A stretch of 64,000 nt of DNA from Neptunicella marina (GCF_014270035.1 NZ_JACNEP010000018.1:1-64000), one strand, 5' to 3'; counted from the first letter of the stretch, positions 10,957 through 21,241 are shown. Notes: generated from the sequence alone by a model not told the origin. Made by a program: numbers and translations.

Positions 10957-11991
10957 GTGGGATTTATACAACAGCAATATGGTGAGTTTGAAGGGCAAAA
11001 GGTTTATCAGTATCAGCTTACTAATAAACAGGGGATGGGATTCAATATCCTGAATCTCGGCGGTATTATCACTCATATCACTACACCGGATAAAAACGGA
11101 AAAATCAGTAATATTGTATTGGGGTATGATGATTTAGCAGGCTATTTGCATGACCCGTTTTATATGGGGGTATTAGTCGGACGTTTTGCCAACCGCATTG
11201 CCAATGCCCGTTTTGACCTTGACGGTCAATCCTATGCGTTAACGGCTAATCAGGCACCACATCATTTGCATGGCGGGCAATACGGATTTCATCGTCGTAT
11301 CTGGCAGGTAATACATCGAACAGAACAAAATGCTGAGGTATTGGAATTTACCCGCACCAGCCCCGATGGTGAAGAAGGTTACCCCGGCTCGCTTAACACA
11401 AAAGTGATTTATCGCTTAACCGATGATAATTGTTTGCAGGTTGAAATGACCGCAGTTTGTAATAAAGCATGCCCGGTTAGTTTTACTTTGCATCCCTATT
11501 TTAATCTTGCGGATGAAGGTGTGATTGGTGAACACCAGTTGCGACTTAATACCTATGCCGTGGTGGCTACTGATGCTGATGGAATTCCGACCGGTGAGAT
11601 CATCCCCAGTCAGGATACTGCATTTGATTTTTGCCGGAAGAAATCAATACAAAAAGGTTTAAATCAGCAACACCCGCTACAAATGGAAGCGCATGGTTTT
11701 GATCATAACCTGGTGGTGGATGATGAGTGTGCCGATTTAAGTGTCCCCATCGCCAGTGTTTATGAGCCAAAAACGGGTCGTAAAATGGAACTGTATTCCA
11801 ATCAGCCCGGCGTGCAGTTTTATAGCGGAAATTATCTAACCGGGCGATTCGAGCCTTATAGTGGTTTTTGTTTGGAACCTCAATCGTTTCCTGATGCACC
11901 TAACCAGCCTCAATTCCCTGATGCAATTTTACAACCGGGACAACAATATCACCATCAATTGGAATTCCGTTTTTCTACCGTTGTGGATTAA
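10957..11991 (+). CDS. galM: Aldose 1-epimerase (galactose mutarotase)
   Basis: Interconverts alpha and beta anomers of hexoses such as galactose. The 344-residue protein has the family signatures GRFANRIANARF, the catalytic-region HLHGGQYGFHRRIW, the second His region FTLHPYFNL and the Glu-containing C-terminus (FCLEPQSFPDAPNQP). The start is GTG at 10957. No other galactose gene is adjacent, so its carbon source cannot be inferred from context. Confidence 0.92.
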   Translation: MGFIQQQYGEFEGQKVYQYQLTNKQGMGFNILNLGGIITHITTPDKNGKISNIVLGYDDLAGYLHDPFYMGVLVGRFANRIANARFDLDGQSYALTANQAPHHLHGGQYGFHRRIWQVIHRTEQNAEVLEFTRTSPDGEEGYPGSLNTKVIYRLTDDNCLQVEMTAVCNKACPVSFTLHPYFNLADEGVIGEHQLRLNTYAVVATDADGIPTGEIIPSQDTAFDFCRKKSIQKGLNQQHPLQMEAHGFDHNLVVDDECADLSVPIASVYEPKTGRKMELYSNQPGVQFYSGNYLTGRFEPYSGFCLEPQSFPDAPNQPQFPDAILQPGQQYHHQLEFRFSTVVD

Positions 11992-12003
11992 TACCAGCAG
12001 GCA

Positions 12004-12387
12004 TTAAACGGGCTGATGAATAGCGCAAGTGTATAATAAAAACAAGGCTAAAAGCAGGGTGGCTGCAGAGACTAACTGCAGCCATTTGCTGTATTGAACG
12101 GTTAAGCGCTCAATGAGTTTATGCTGAACATTTTTCCCCAGGCAGGCTATCACAATGGATTTGGCAATCAGGCTATAACCACAAAATAACCAAAATACAC
12201 GCCAGTCATGATGTCCGGCGTGCATCACCAGTAAATTTCCAAGGATAAAGGTCAGGGCGATTTGGGCAGTATAAAACACGTTGTTCAAACTGTAGGATGC
12301 CAGCCTTTGCCCAAATCCAACCGGATTACGCAGTATTAACCCACTAAAAAACAGCAGCAATATGGCAAATCCGGCGGTGACTATCAT
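12004..12387 (-). CDS. Small four-helix membrane protein
   Basis: A 127-residue hydrophobic protein with about four membrane helices (residues 1-20, 40-58, 63-83, 100-122). I do not recognise its family. It lies 4 bases after the end of the RND pump gene on the same strand and may be the last gene of that operon, though it has no feature of efflux accessory proteins. Confidence 0.6.
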   Translation of the reverse strand: MIVTAGFAILLLFFSGLILRNPVGFGQRLASYSLNNVFYTAQIALTFILGNLLVMHAGHHDWRVFWLFCGYSLIAKSIVIACLGKNVQHKLIERLTVQYSKWLQLVSAATLLLALFLLYTCAIHQPV

Positions 12388-12391
12388 TGGT

Positions 12392-15300
12392 TTAATTGTC
12401 CTTTATTTCTGCTTCTTGTAACTCTTTTTCCAGTCGCTGACTTTCATCTGCACGGGGTTTGGTAAATCGAGCCAGTCCTAAATACAGGACCGGGGTTAAA
12501 TACAGGGTGAACACAACTGCAATCCCCAGTCCGCCAAACACCACCCAACCTATGGCATTACGTGCTTCTGCACCTGCCCCAGTGGATAAAATGAGGGGTA
12601 AACCACCGAGTACAGTTGAAATTAATGTCATAGCGATTGGGCGCAAGCGTACATGTCCTGCTTTTATCACTGCATCGTACACGCTCAGTCCCTGATCGCG
12701 CAATTGGTCTGCAAACTCTACTAACAAAATAGAATTTTTGGCAATCAGGCCAATTAACATGACCAGACCGATTTGTGAGTAAATATTGATGGAGGTGCCG
12801 GTCAGGTAAAGCGCGAAAATAGCGGCAGCGATACCAAAAGGCACGGTAATCATAACAACGACAGCACTGTTGACACTTTCAAATTGTGCTGCCAGTACCA
12901 GTAATACAATGACAAACGCCAGAACATATGTGAGCATGACTTGTCTGGAGGTTTCTTCAAATGTTTGCGCCTCGCCCAAAAACACCAGCCCAATGCCATC
13001 GGGTAAATTATCCAGTGCCAGATCACGAATGGCCTCAACCGCCTGATTTATTGGCATATCTTCGGGAAGCTCAACACTAACTTCTATGGCGCGTCGCTGT
13101 GCCTGGCGCTCAAGCTCTGCTGCAACACCTTCCTCAGTGACGGTGGCTAAACTGGATAATGGCACCAGCGAGCCATCACGGGATTTAACATACAAATTAG
13201 TTAAATCTGAAGGATTGGTGTTGTTGCGATGCGCTGATTGCAAAATAATGGGGATAGCCTGATCGCCCACATTTAAATCGACCAGATCATCACCATTAAT
13301 CACAGCGCGTAAGGTGCTGGAAATATCGCTTAACGGAACGCCCAACTGCTCGGCCATTCGACGATCAATATTTACCCGTAGCTGTGGCTGAGTCGGTTGA
13401 TAGGATATTTCCGGCGCACCCATTTGCGGATATTTATCACGTATCTGTTCGCTGAGCGCTAAAGCTGCGGCATAGATTTTTTTGTAGTTTTCACCGGTTA
13501 GGGCGAACTCCATACCGCCACCCTGACCACGCAGGTTCAAACTATTGGAGCCAAACGCACGACCGGGTGCACCGGGAATTGCCCCCAGTTTGGGACGAAT
13601 TTCGTCAATAATGTCCTGCTGCGAGCGTTCACGATCAGCCCAGTTATTTAAGGGCACGGTTATAAATACAATATTCGGATCCCACTGACCGACTACGGTG
13701 TAAATCGATTTAACGTCGCCACCGTCAACATAAGGCAGCAGAATTTCTTCCATTTTTATGGCCTGACGATCCATAAAGTTTATACCCACGCCATCAGGAC
13801 CACGGGCAAAAATACGAATATTGCCACGATCTTCTGACGGCAATAGTTCATTATCAATCTGTGTGTAAAGCAACGCCGCCCCGGCTGATGCTAACAAACT
13901 TAAACCTAATACCAGCCAGCCAAATTTAAGGGCCCATTTCAGGCTTGTGTCATAGACAGATAAACATGCATAGCCAATTTTACCAAACAGGTGTTTACCA
14001 CCATTTTTGATTGGCAGACGTGCGGTGAGGGCAGGTACAAGCGATAGGGCAACAAAGGATGAAATAATCACCGAGCCTGCCAATATGCCACCAAATTCAC
14101 GGAATAATCGTCCGGCAGTGGAAGGCAAAAAAGCGATCGGGATAAATACCGCAGCCAATACTGCCGTAGTCGCCACTACGGCAAAAAAGACCTCGCGTGA
14201 GCCAATCACTGCTGCAGCTCTTGCGCCCAGTCCCATGCTGCGACGGCGTTGAATATTTTCCGACACCACAATTGCGTCATCGACGATTAACCCGGTCGCC
14301 AGTACCAGTGCCAGCAAGGTTAAAATATTGATGGAAAATCCCATCATCCACATGATTGCCAGTGAGCCAATTAGTGAGACAGGTATCGATAATGCCGGAA
14401 TAATCGTGGCTCGCCATGAGCCAATAAATACCCACAGAGTCACGACCACAAGGAGTACGGTCAAAAACAGAGAGTTAACCACTTCGTCTACGGAGCCGCG
14501 GATGAACTCGGCATCATCAGAAGTGACGGTGATATTAAGTTCAGGGAAACGTTGCTCAAGACGTTTGACCATTTTTAACACTTCATCGGATATTTCGATC
14601 GTATTAGATTGCGCCTGACGGATTACACCTACGCCAATTACCGGGATGCCATCCAGTCGTACCATGCTTTGTGAGTCTGCGGGGCCAAAATAGACGCTGG
14701 CCACATCTCCAATGCGGGTATTGCCTTTGATAACAATATCTTTGACCTGTTCGGCCGTAATCGAGGTGGCATCGGCACGCACTATTAATTGTTGGTCGGT
14801 CGAGCGCAGACTACCAGCAGGTACATCAAAAGGGGCTTGTTTCAATACACTGGCGACGTCGGTAACAGACAACCCAAAGCTGGTTAAGCGCAATGGGTCA
14901 AGAGTAACCCTTAAAACGCGTTCACGTTCGCCATTGAGCCTGACATCGGCTACGCCGGGTATACTTAAAAACAGTGGCGACAAATCCACTTCTACTTTTT
15001 GTGTTAAGGATTCCATATCCAGTTTGTCGCTGGAAATGGCCAGACTAACCACGGATTGTGCATCGTTATCCGCTTTAATGATTGCCAGTCGTTCCACTTC
15101 TTCAGGTAATTCACGTTGTACGCGGCTGACTGATTCACGGGTTTCATTGGCCGCATCTTCTAAATTGATACCGGGACGAAATTCAACTCTGACTCTGGCG
15201 TTGCCTTCTTCACTCTGGGCTCGTATGGATTTCACTCCGCTTACCCGTGCAACTGCACCTTCCAGCTTACTGGTGACCTCTGTATCTACAGTTTCAGGTG

Positions 15301-15496
15301 AGCCCCCCGGATAGTGGGCGGTGACTGTTACCATGGGGCGATCTACATCGGGTAATTCACGCACTTCCAAACCGTTGATGGCCGCAATACCGGCTATCAT
15401 GATGAGTAAATTCAGTACAACAATCAGTACCGGACGACGGATAGATAGTGATGGCAGATCATTTACCTGAGCTGCCGGAGTCGGATTATTACTCAT
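12392..15496 (-). CDS. RND multidrug efflux permease (HAE1 type)
   Basis: Inner-membrane proton-driven pump expected to export hydrophobic compounds through a tripartite complex. The protein of about 1034 residues shows the RND layout of twelve helices and two large periplasmic loops. The proton-relay aspartate pair of helix 4 is present in GLIVDDAIVVSENI. The ATG at 15496 has AGGTC upstream and overlaps the end of the fusion-protein gene by 8 bases, so translation is coupled. No TolC-like outer-membrane gene is in the operon. The substrate is unknown. Confidence 0.93.
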   Translation of the reverse strand: MSNNPTPAAQVNDLPSLSIRRPVLIVVLNLLIMIAGIAAINGLEVRELPDVDRPMVTVTAHYPGGSPETVDTEVTSKLEGAVARVSGVKSIRAQSEEGNARVRVEFRPGINLEDAANETRESVSRVQRELPEEVERLAIIKADNDAQSVVSLAISSDKLDMESLTQKVEVDLSPLFLSIPGVADVRLNGERERVLRVTLDPLRLTSFGLSVTDVASVLKQAPFDVPAGSLRSTDQQLIVRADATSITAEQVKDIVIKGNTRIGDVASVYFGPADSQSMVRLDGIPVIGVGVIRQAQSNTIEISDEVLKMVKRLEQRFPELNITVTSDDAEFIRGSVDEVVNSLFLTVLLVVVTLWVFIGSWRATIIPALSIPVSLIGSLAIMWMMGFSINILTLLALVLATGLIVDDAIVVSENIQRRRSMGLGARAAAVIGSREVFFAVVATTAVLAAVFIPIAFLPSTAGRLFREFGGILAGSVIISSFVALSLVPALTARLPIKNGGKHLFGKIGYACLSVYDTSLKWALKFGWLVLGLSLLASAGAALLYTQIDNELLPSEDRGNIRIFARGPDGVGINFMDRQAIKMEEILLPYVDGGDVKSIYTVVGQWDPNIVFITVPLNNWADRERSQQDIIDEIRPKLGAIPGAPGRAFGSNSLNLRGQGGGMEFALTGENYKKIYAAALALSEQIRDKYPQMGAPEISYQPTQPQLRVNIDRRMAEQLGVPLSDISSTLRAVINGDDLVDLNVGDQAIPIILQSAHRNNTNPSDLTNLYVKSRDGSLVPLSSLATVTEEGVAAELERQAQRRAIEVSVELPEDMPINQAVEAIRDLALDNLPDGIGLVFLGEAQTFEETSRQVMLTYVLAFVIVLLVLAAQFESVNSAVVVMITVPFGIAAAIFALYLTGTSINIYSQIGLVMLIGLIAKNSILLVEFADQLRDQGLSVYDAVIKAGHVRLRPIAMTLISTVLGGLPLILSTGAGAEARNAIGWVVFGGLGIAVVFTLYLTPVLYLGLARFTKPRADESQRLEKELQEAEIKDN

Positions 15497-16520
15497 GTGT
15501 CTGACCTGCAATCCTGAGCGGCTGATCCTGACGCAATTGTTGAATACCCTCGGTAATTAGCGCGTTACCCGGTTGCAAGTTGCCTTCAACCAGAATCTTT
15601 CCACGCAAACGTTGTTTAATATTCACATCCACCTTGTAGGCTTTATTGTCTTTGGCCAGCCACACATAAGCCCCCGTCGCAGCCCAGGATAATGCGGCCT
15701 CTGGAATGGCTGCGTAAGGCTGACTTAGCAGGGTCAGGTTAACTTTGAAGCTCATGCCAGGACGGAACTCATCTTCGCTGTTGTCCAGTAGCGCGCGTAC
15801 ACGCAAACTTCTGTCTTGCTGATCCACCCGGGAATCAATTTGCGCAATTTGTGCTTCCAGTTTGCGGCCGACCTCCGTCCAGGGCTCAAGACTGATGCTG
15901 GCGGAATCTTTAAGTAGTTTAAGTGCGGTTTCCGGCGCTTTGAAATTGACGTATAGCTTCTGGCGGGAATCTATACTGGTCACCAGTGTTTGTAACGTAA
16001 TGCGGTCGCCCACTTCAACATCGGTTAAGCCAAGGATACCGCTAAAAGGCGCGCGTAAATGTCTGTCCTGCAAATCAGCCTGGGCGGCTTTGAGGGCTAC
16101 TTCGGCCAAATCGCGTTGGGTCCGTGCATCATCAATAGCACTTTGGGTGACTGCACCGTTGTTTTGACTGTCGAGTAACCGCTTTAAACTGCGCTCGGCA
16201 TCTTTTAATTCTATTTCGGCACGTTGCACGGCCACAATCTGGCGACGTGCATCCAGTTCAATTAACACATCGCCCTTGTTTACATGTTGTCCGGGAACAA
16301 AATTAACTGCGGTGACTTTATCTGCCGCTGCCGGGTAAATATTGACGGATTTAAAACCTTCAGCAGTGCCCACGGCATCCAGATTGGTTTGTTCCGGTTC
16401 AAATGTCAGTGCCTGAACCACTACATTTGCCGGACGCGTCGCTTGCTGTGCGACAGTGCTTGTTACCGGCATTAAACCTAATATAGCCAACCCTATCATT
16501 GCGCGTGTCAATCGCGTCAT
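15489..16520 (-). CDS. RND efflux membrane-fusion (periplasmic adaptor) protein
   Basis: Periplasmic adaptor partner of the downstream RND pump. 343 residues when started at the ATG at 16520 behind GAGG; the frame stays open upstream but with no better start. The N-terminus is a signal peptide (about residues 1-24). The biotinyl-lipoyl half motif (GQHVNKGDVLIELDAR), the helical hairpin (residues about 85-135) and the second lipoyl half (RAPFSGILGLTDVEVGD) are visible. Its stop overlaps the pump start. Confidence 0.92.
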   Translation of the reverse strand: MTRLTRAMIGLAILGLMPVTSTVAQQATRPANVVVQALTFEPEQTNLDAVGTAEGFKSVNIYPAAADKVTAVNFVPGQHVNKGDVLIELDARRQIVAVQRAEIELKDAERSLKRLLDSQNNGAVTQSAIDDARTQRDLAEVALKAAQADLQDRHLRAPFSGILGLTDVEVGDRITLQTLVTSIDSRQKLYVNFKAPETALKLLKDSASISLEPWTEVGRKLEAQIAQIDSRVDQQDRSLRVRALLDNSEDEFRPGMSFKVNLTLLSQPYAAIPEAALSWAATGAYVWLAKDNKAYKVDVNIKQRLRGKILVEGNLQPGNALITEGIQQLRQDQPLRIAGQTHE

Positions 16521-16541
16521 ATAATTCCTCAGTCCCGTATT

Positions 16542-16565
16542 AAAAAAGGGCTTAATCGCCCTTTT
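16542..16565 (-). terminator. Terminator-like hairpin in the leader of the efflux operon
   Basis: Bases 16544-16565 form an 8-bp stem (AAAAGGGC/GCCCTTTT) with a 6-base loop. On the minus strand it is followed by a six-T run, only about 22 bases before the fusion-protein start codon. A promoter for the operon must lie upstream of it, so it may act as a transcriptional attenuator. It could also end plus-strand transcripts, but no plus-strand gene precedes it. Confidence 0.5.
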
Positions 16566-16760
16566 GTTTTTGCACATTTATGCAGTCTACATTGCTTTTT
16601 ATTCAGGGTCAGCAGAGTCAGATTGGGGATAAGATGAGCGGTCTTATTCCTGAGTTAAAGCTACAAACGTCAGTTTGAATTCAGTTATGGTTAAGTTGCC
16701 ACATCCTATAAACAGCACATGTTCCGGAATTGTTTCCGGACAATTAAAAAGGATGTCGTG

Positions 16761-18224
16761 ATGAAAAATAACCCTTTTTTACCCCGATTGTTATTAACTC
16801 CACTATGTTCAGCGGTACTGCTGGTAGCCGGATTTAATCAATACGCACTGGCTCAGACAACGCCGGAAACCAGCCAGCAGACTCAGCGGGCGGATGACAC
16901 GGAACAAGTGGAAGCCGAACCATTAGATCAGGCTCGTATCGATCAATTACTGGCGCCAATAGCGCTGTATCCCGATACCTTACTTTCACATATTTTAGTG
17001 GCGTCTACCTATCCGCTTGAAGTGGTGCAACTGGCGCGCTGGCGCCAGCAGCATAAAGATTTAGACGCGCAGGCAGCTTTGGATGCAGTTGAAAATAAAG
17101 ACTGGGATCCCAGTGTGCAGGCTCTGGCGCCTTTTAGCGATTTAATTGAACGTTTAAACGATGATTTAGAATGGCTGGATGAATTGGGTAATGCCTTTTT
17201 AGCCAATGAGCAACAGGTGTTGAGCACGGTTCAGAATTTGCGTTTAAGGGCTTACAACAATGGCACGTTGCAATCTAACCAACAGTTGCAGGTTGACAAA
17301 GATAAGGATGAAATTGTTATTCAGCCGGTGCAAAAGGAAGTGGTGTATGTGCCTTACTATGATACCCGGGTAGTTTACGGTAACTGGTGGTGGGACGATT
17401 ATCCACCATTTTACTGGCATTACCCAAGTCATTATGTGCGGTCAGGCTGGTTTTATTACAGTCCGGGATGGGTCATTACCAGTGGCTTTTATTTTGGAGG
17501 ATTCCACTGGCATCAGCATCGATTAGTGGTTAATTACCAACATCGCCGCCATTATACGCCGGTCGACACGCGCAAGCGCGTTCGTGTGAATGAATATCAG
17601 CGTTGGCAGCATGATAAACACCATCGTCACAATGTGCGTTATCAGCACAGCCGATCTGTTAGCGGGCCGGCCCAAATTCGAACCCGGGTTAAACAAGCAT
17701 CTCCGGTACGGGTTAGCGATAGTCATGTGAGAATTAAAAGTGACAGATATACAGATAAAAACAGGGTGAAGGCAGTTGAACATCAATCGTTAAAGCAAGC
17801 CGGAGTGCAAAACCGTGCGCAACAGAAGCGCACAGAACAAAAGTCACTGAATGAATCAAAGCAACTGCAGCAAAAATTGCGTGAGCAGCGTCATGTCCAT
17901 CAGAGATTACAAGATGATCGTGAACTTATCAGGCAGGTTCGCTCTGATGCGGGACAACGAAATAACCAGCCGGTATATCGTCATAAACCGGTTGAAAGGT
18001 CGCAGCTGGATAAAACCCGTACGCCCGTTTATCAACCTAAACGCGACACCCGTGTTAAGAGTTATGAACCGCAGATTGAGTCAAAACCCAGTGTCACCGT
18101 GCGAAGCCGTAAACCTGATTATTCATCCTCGCGCTCCCGGGACACAGTACGTCAGCGGGATAGCAGCCGAGAGCGTAATAATCGTCCGGAGCGCAGGACG
18201 AAAGAGACTCATCGACTTAATTAA
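16761..18224 (+). CDS. DUF3300 exported protein with basic C-terminal half
   Basis: 487 residues when started at the ATG behind AAGGATG (an upstream in-frame ATG at 16719 lacks support). A signal peptide (about 1-32, ending ALAQ) is followed by the DUF3300 domain: LLAPIALYPDTLLSHILVA, LARWRQQHKDLD, and a later aromatic, His-rich segment (DYPPFYWHYPSHY). The second half is rich in Arg, Gln, His and Ser without hydrophobic core, so it is probably disordered and may bind polyanions. DUF3300 has no known function. It converges with lysR and overlaps it by 8 bases. Confidence 0.8.
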   Translation: MKNNPFLPRLLLTPLCSAVLLVAGFNQYALAQTTPETSQQTQRADDTEQVEAEPLDQARIDQLLAPIALYPDTLLSHILVASTYPLEVVQLARWRQQHKDLDAQAALDAVENKDWDPSVQALAPFSDLIERLNDDLEWLDELGNAFLANEQQVLSTVQNLRLRAYNNGTLQSNQQLQVDKDKDEIVIQPVQKEVVYVPYYDTRVVYGNWWWDDYPPFYWHYPSHYVRSGWFYYSPGWVITSGFYFGGFHWHQHRLVVNYQHRRHYTPVDTRKRVRVNEYQRWQHDKHHRHNVRYQHSRSVSGPAQIRTRVKQASPVRVSDSHVRIKSDRYTDKNRVKAVEHQSLKQAGVQNRAQQKRTEQKSLNESKQLQQKLREQRHVHQRLQDDRELIRQVRSDAGQRNNQPVYRHKPVERSQLDKTRTPVYQPKRDTRVKSYEPQIESKPSVTVRSRKPDYSSSRSRDTVRQRDSSRERNNRPERRTKETHRLN

Positions 18225-19119
18225 AGAGTTCAGTAATTTGCTGACGTAACCAGATATGGGCTGGATTGTGTTGGGTATTTTGATGCCAGTACAGATGAAT
18301 ATCCAACTGATTGAGTGTCATAGGAACAGCATGTTGCTGCAATTGCTCAAAGCCCGTGTTGCTAAAAAGTTGTTGGGGTAGGGTGAGTAAATAATCCGTT
18401 TGCGCCACTATCGAACAGGCGGCTGCGTAATGCTGACAACGGTGGGCGATGTGGCGATTAAAACCTAATTGTGACAGCGCAAAGTCTTCAATTACTGTGC
18501 CGGTTGGACGGTTGGATACCGCAATATGACTGGCATTTAAATACTGTTGTTGCGTGACGCCACTCGCAAAATATTGTGCATTGCTCACCACAATTAATTG
18601 GTCTGTGATCAGTTTGTGATGCAGCACTGGTTCACGCATTGGCATGGCGACATCTATCACCATATCCAGATGTCCGGCACTAAGCTCATGTTGCAGCTTA
18701 GTGCGGTCAAACTGCACCGATGCCAAATGCACATTAGGGGCATGCTGCGCCAGCTGTTTGATTAAGCGCGGTAAAATTAAGCTCTCCTGCGCGAAATGCA
18801 TGCCCAGCCTGAATTGTTGATGACTTTCTGCCGGTTCAAAATGTGCAAATTGCTGCAATATTTGTCTGAGTCTGGCGAGATTATCCAATAGTACTGGTGC
18901 AATGGCATCACAGGCGGGTGTGGGTTGCATGCGCTGCCCGCGACGCACAAATAATTCGTCATTCAAACTGCTGCGCAAGCGTTTAATTGCATGACTCACC
19001 GCCGATGGCGTGAGATGAAGCAATGACGCCACTCGCGTCATATTTTGTTCGCGGTACAAAGCTTCAAAAATTTTAAGCAGATTTAAATCCAGTTGATACA
19101 GGTTGGTCGATATGGTCAT
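18217..19119 (-). CDS. LysR-family transcriptional regulator
   Basis: A 300-residue regulator with the N-terminal winged helix-turn-helix (DLNLLKIFEALYREQNMTRVASLLHLTPSAVSHAIK region, residues about 10-45) and a C-terminal effector-binding domain. It is divergent from the acyl-CoA dehydrogenase operon, the classical arrangement for a LysR regulator and its target. A 13-bp palindrome with a T-N11-A core lies in the shared promoter. Confidence 0.92.
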   Translation of the reverse strand: MTISTNLYQLDLNLLKIFEALYREQNMTRVASLLHLTPSAVSHAIKRLRSSLNDELFVRRGQRMQPTPACDAIAPVLLDNLARLRQILQQFAHFEPAESHQQFRLGMHFAQESLILPRLIKQLAQHAPNVHLASVQFDRTKLQHELSAGHLDMVIDVAMPMREPVLHHKLITDQLIVVSNAQYFASGVTQQQYLNASHIAVSNRPTGTVIEDFALSQLGFNRHIAHRCQHYAAACSIVAQTDYLLTLPQQLFSNTGFEQLQQHAVPMTLNQLDIHLYWHQNTQHNPAHIWLRQQITELFN

Positions 19120-19127
19120 TTTAATTG

Positions 19128-19140
19128 TGAATATTATTCA
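19128..19140. promoter_or_regulatory. Candidate LysR-box between lysR and the acyl-CoA dehydrogenase operon
   Basis: Perfect 13-bp palindrome TGAATATTATTCA fitting the T-N11-A consensus, placed in the 98-base divergent intergenic region. Assignment as the LysR operator is an inference from position and symmetry. Confidence 0.5.
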
Positions 19141-19217
19141 ACTTGTGCAGGTAAAATAATTCATTTCTTTCAATTTATAAAGTTGGCTAAGCTGGCAAAA
19201 AACAACGGAGTTTACCG

Positions 19218-20441
19218 ATGGATTTTGCGCATTCCGAAAAAGCCCGGCATTACATCAATGCAGTCGGGACATTTATCCAGCAAAATATCGCGCCCTGTGA
19301 AAAGCAGATTTTATCTGAGTACCAGCAGTGTACTGAGGATTTCAGCCAGTGGTTTGTGTCTGAGAAGATCACCGCATTAAAACAACAAGCCAAACAGGCT
19401 GGTTTGTGGAATTTGTTTTTACCTGATGCAAAGCTTGGTCAGGGGCTCAGTTGTTTAGAGTATGCGCCTGTGGCCGAACTGACCGGACGCTCTTTAATTG
19501 CCCCGGAAATTTTCAATTGCAATGCGCCGGATACCGGCAATATGGAAGTTTTGTATCACTTTGGTTCTACCGAGCAAAAACAACAATGGTTAATGCCGTT
19601 GTTGGCGGGCGACATTCGTTCGGTGTTTTTTATGACTGAACCGGATGTGGCCTCATCCGATGCCACTAATATGCAGGCCACCATTGATATTCAGGGCGAT
19701 AAGCTAATTCTGAATGGACGCAAATGGTGGAGTACTGGTTTGGGACATCCCGATGCCAAAGTGGGCATTTTTATGGGGCTGTCTAATCCTGAAAATGACA
19801 AACACCAGCAACATTCTATGGTGCTGGTGCCACTGGATGCCCACGGTTTTTCGATTAAACGTATGTTGTCGGCTTATGGTCAACTGGATGCGCCCTATGG
19901 TCATGGTGAAGCGGAATTTAATAATGTTGAAGTGCCACTTTCGAATTTAATTGGCGGGCCGGGGCACGGTTTTGCAATTGCTCAGGGGCGCTTGGGACCG
20001 GGACGAATTCATCATTGTATGCGCGCCATTGGCGCAGCGGAACACGCCTTAGCACTGGCAATGAAACGCGGATTATCCCGCACGGCATTTGGTAAACCAT
20101 TACTTAAACTGGGCGGTAACTTAGAGCGTGTTGCCGAAGCGCGTATGGCAATTGATCAGGCGCGCTTATTAACCCTGAACGCCGCATGGAAAATCGATAA
20201 CCTTGGTGTAAAACAAGCCATGACCGAAATTTCCGCAATTAAAGTGGTGGTGCCATCCATGCTCGAAAAAGTGGTGGATATGGCTATTCAGATTCATGGT
20301 GGCGGTGGTATGAGTGATGATTTCCCACTTGCGCATTTTATGGCAATGGCACGTGCATTACGTCTGGCCGATGGACCCGATGAAGTGCACAAAGCTATGG
20401 TGGCAAAACTGGAGTTAGCCAAATACAGGGAGTTAGCATGA
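19218..20441 (+). CDS. Acyl-CoA dehydrogenase (ACAD10/ACAD11-like)
   Basis: FAD enzyme of 407 residues. The FAD-binding middle domain (FFMTEPDVASSDATNM) and the C-terminal region with QIHGGGGMSDDFPLAHFMAMARALRLADGPDEVH fit the ACAD10/11 group rather than fatty-acid ACADs. A following APH-type kinase supports this: in animal ACAD11 the kinase and dehydrogenase are one chain. It overlaps the next gene by 4 bases (ATGA). First gene of a five-gene operon. Confidence 0.88.
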   Translation: MDFAHSEKARHYINAVGTFIQQNIAPCEKQILSEYQQCTEDFSQWFVSEKITALKQQAKQAGLWNLFLPDAKLGQGLSCLEYAPVAELTGRSLIAPEIFNCNAPDTGNMEVLYHFGSTEQKQQWLMPLLAGDIRSVFFMTEPDVASSDATNMQATIDIQGDKLILNGRKWWSTGLGHPDAKVGIFMGLSNPENDKHQQHSMVLVPLDAHGFSIKRMLSAYGQLDAPYGHGEAEFNNVEVPLSNLIGGPGHGFAIAQGRLGPGRIHHCMRAIGAAEHALALAMKRGLSRTAFGKPLLKLGGNLERVAEARMAIDQARLLTLNAAWKIDNLGVKQAMTEISAIKVVVPSMLEKVVDMAIQIHGGGGMSDDFPLAHFMAMARALRLADGPDEVHKAMVAKLELAKYRELA

Positions 20442-21241
20442 GTCAGGTTGTTTTTATCACAGGCGGCGCATCGGGGCTTGGTAAAACTCTCGCGTTAACC
20501 TGGGCTGCCAGAGGTGCATCGGTTTGTATTGGTGACGTTAATTTGGAGCGTGGTGAACAAACACTGCAAGAGCTAATCGCTGCCGGTGCGGATGCGCTGT
20601 TTGTGAAATGCGATATTACCAGTGAAGCCGATTTACAGGATGCCTTTGATGCCATAATGCAGCGCTGGCAACGGATTGATGTGGTGGTCAATAATGCCGG
20701 TATTGCCAGCGCCGGGCGACTGGAGTCTGAGTCGATAGAACAATGGCAAAAAGTGCTGGATATTAATTTACTTGGCATGGTGCGTTGCTCAAAACAATTT
20801 GTAGGTGCGTTCAAACAACAAGGCCATGGTTATTTTGTTAATGTTGCTTCGCAAGCCGGATTAACCCCCATTCCACGTATGGGAAGCTATAATGCGGTGA
20901 AATCGGCTGTGGTCGCTTTTTCTGAAACCATGAAACTGGAACTGGCGCGCGATAATATTGGCGTGACGGTGGTCTGTCCGACCTTTTTTAAAACCAATCT
21001 GGCTGAGTCTTTACAGACGACAGAGCCTGTGTTGCATCAACAGGTTCAAAAATATCTCAATCGCGCAGAGTTAACTGCACAGCAGGTCGCTGATGCCATA
21101 TTGGATGGGGTAGATAAGGGACGATTTTTATTAACGCCGGATAAAATTGGTAAATTAGCCTATTGGTTAAAGTGCTTTATGCCTGAAAACTGGTACTTTA
21201 AACGCATGCTTAAACAATCTCGACGCATGATGGAAAAATAA
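20438..21241 (+). CDS. SDR-family oxidoreductase
   Basis: A 267-residue NAD(P)-dependent short-chain dehydrogenase with the cofactor motif TGGASGLGK, the NNAG motif, the catalytic Ser in VASQAGL and the YxxxK motif YNAVK. Its start codon overlaps the acyl-CoA dehydrogenase stop, so the two are translated together. The likely role is oxidation or reduction of a hydroxy/keto acyl intermediate of the same pathway; the substrate is not determinable. Confidence 0.88.
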   Translation: MSQVVFITGGASGLGKTLALTWAARGASVCIGDVNLERGEQTLQELIAAGADALFVKCDITSEADLQDAFDAIMQRWQRIDVVVNNAGIASAGRLESESIEQWQKVLDINLLGMVRCSKQFVGAFKQQGHGYFVNVASQAGLTPIPRMGSYNAVKSAVVAFSETMKLELARDNIGVTVVCPTFFKTNLAESLQTTEPVLHQQVQKYLNRAELTAQQVADAILDGVDKGRFLLTPDKIGKLAYWLKCFMPENWYFKRMLKQSRRMMEK

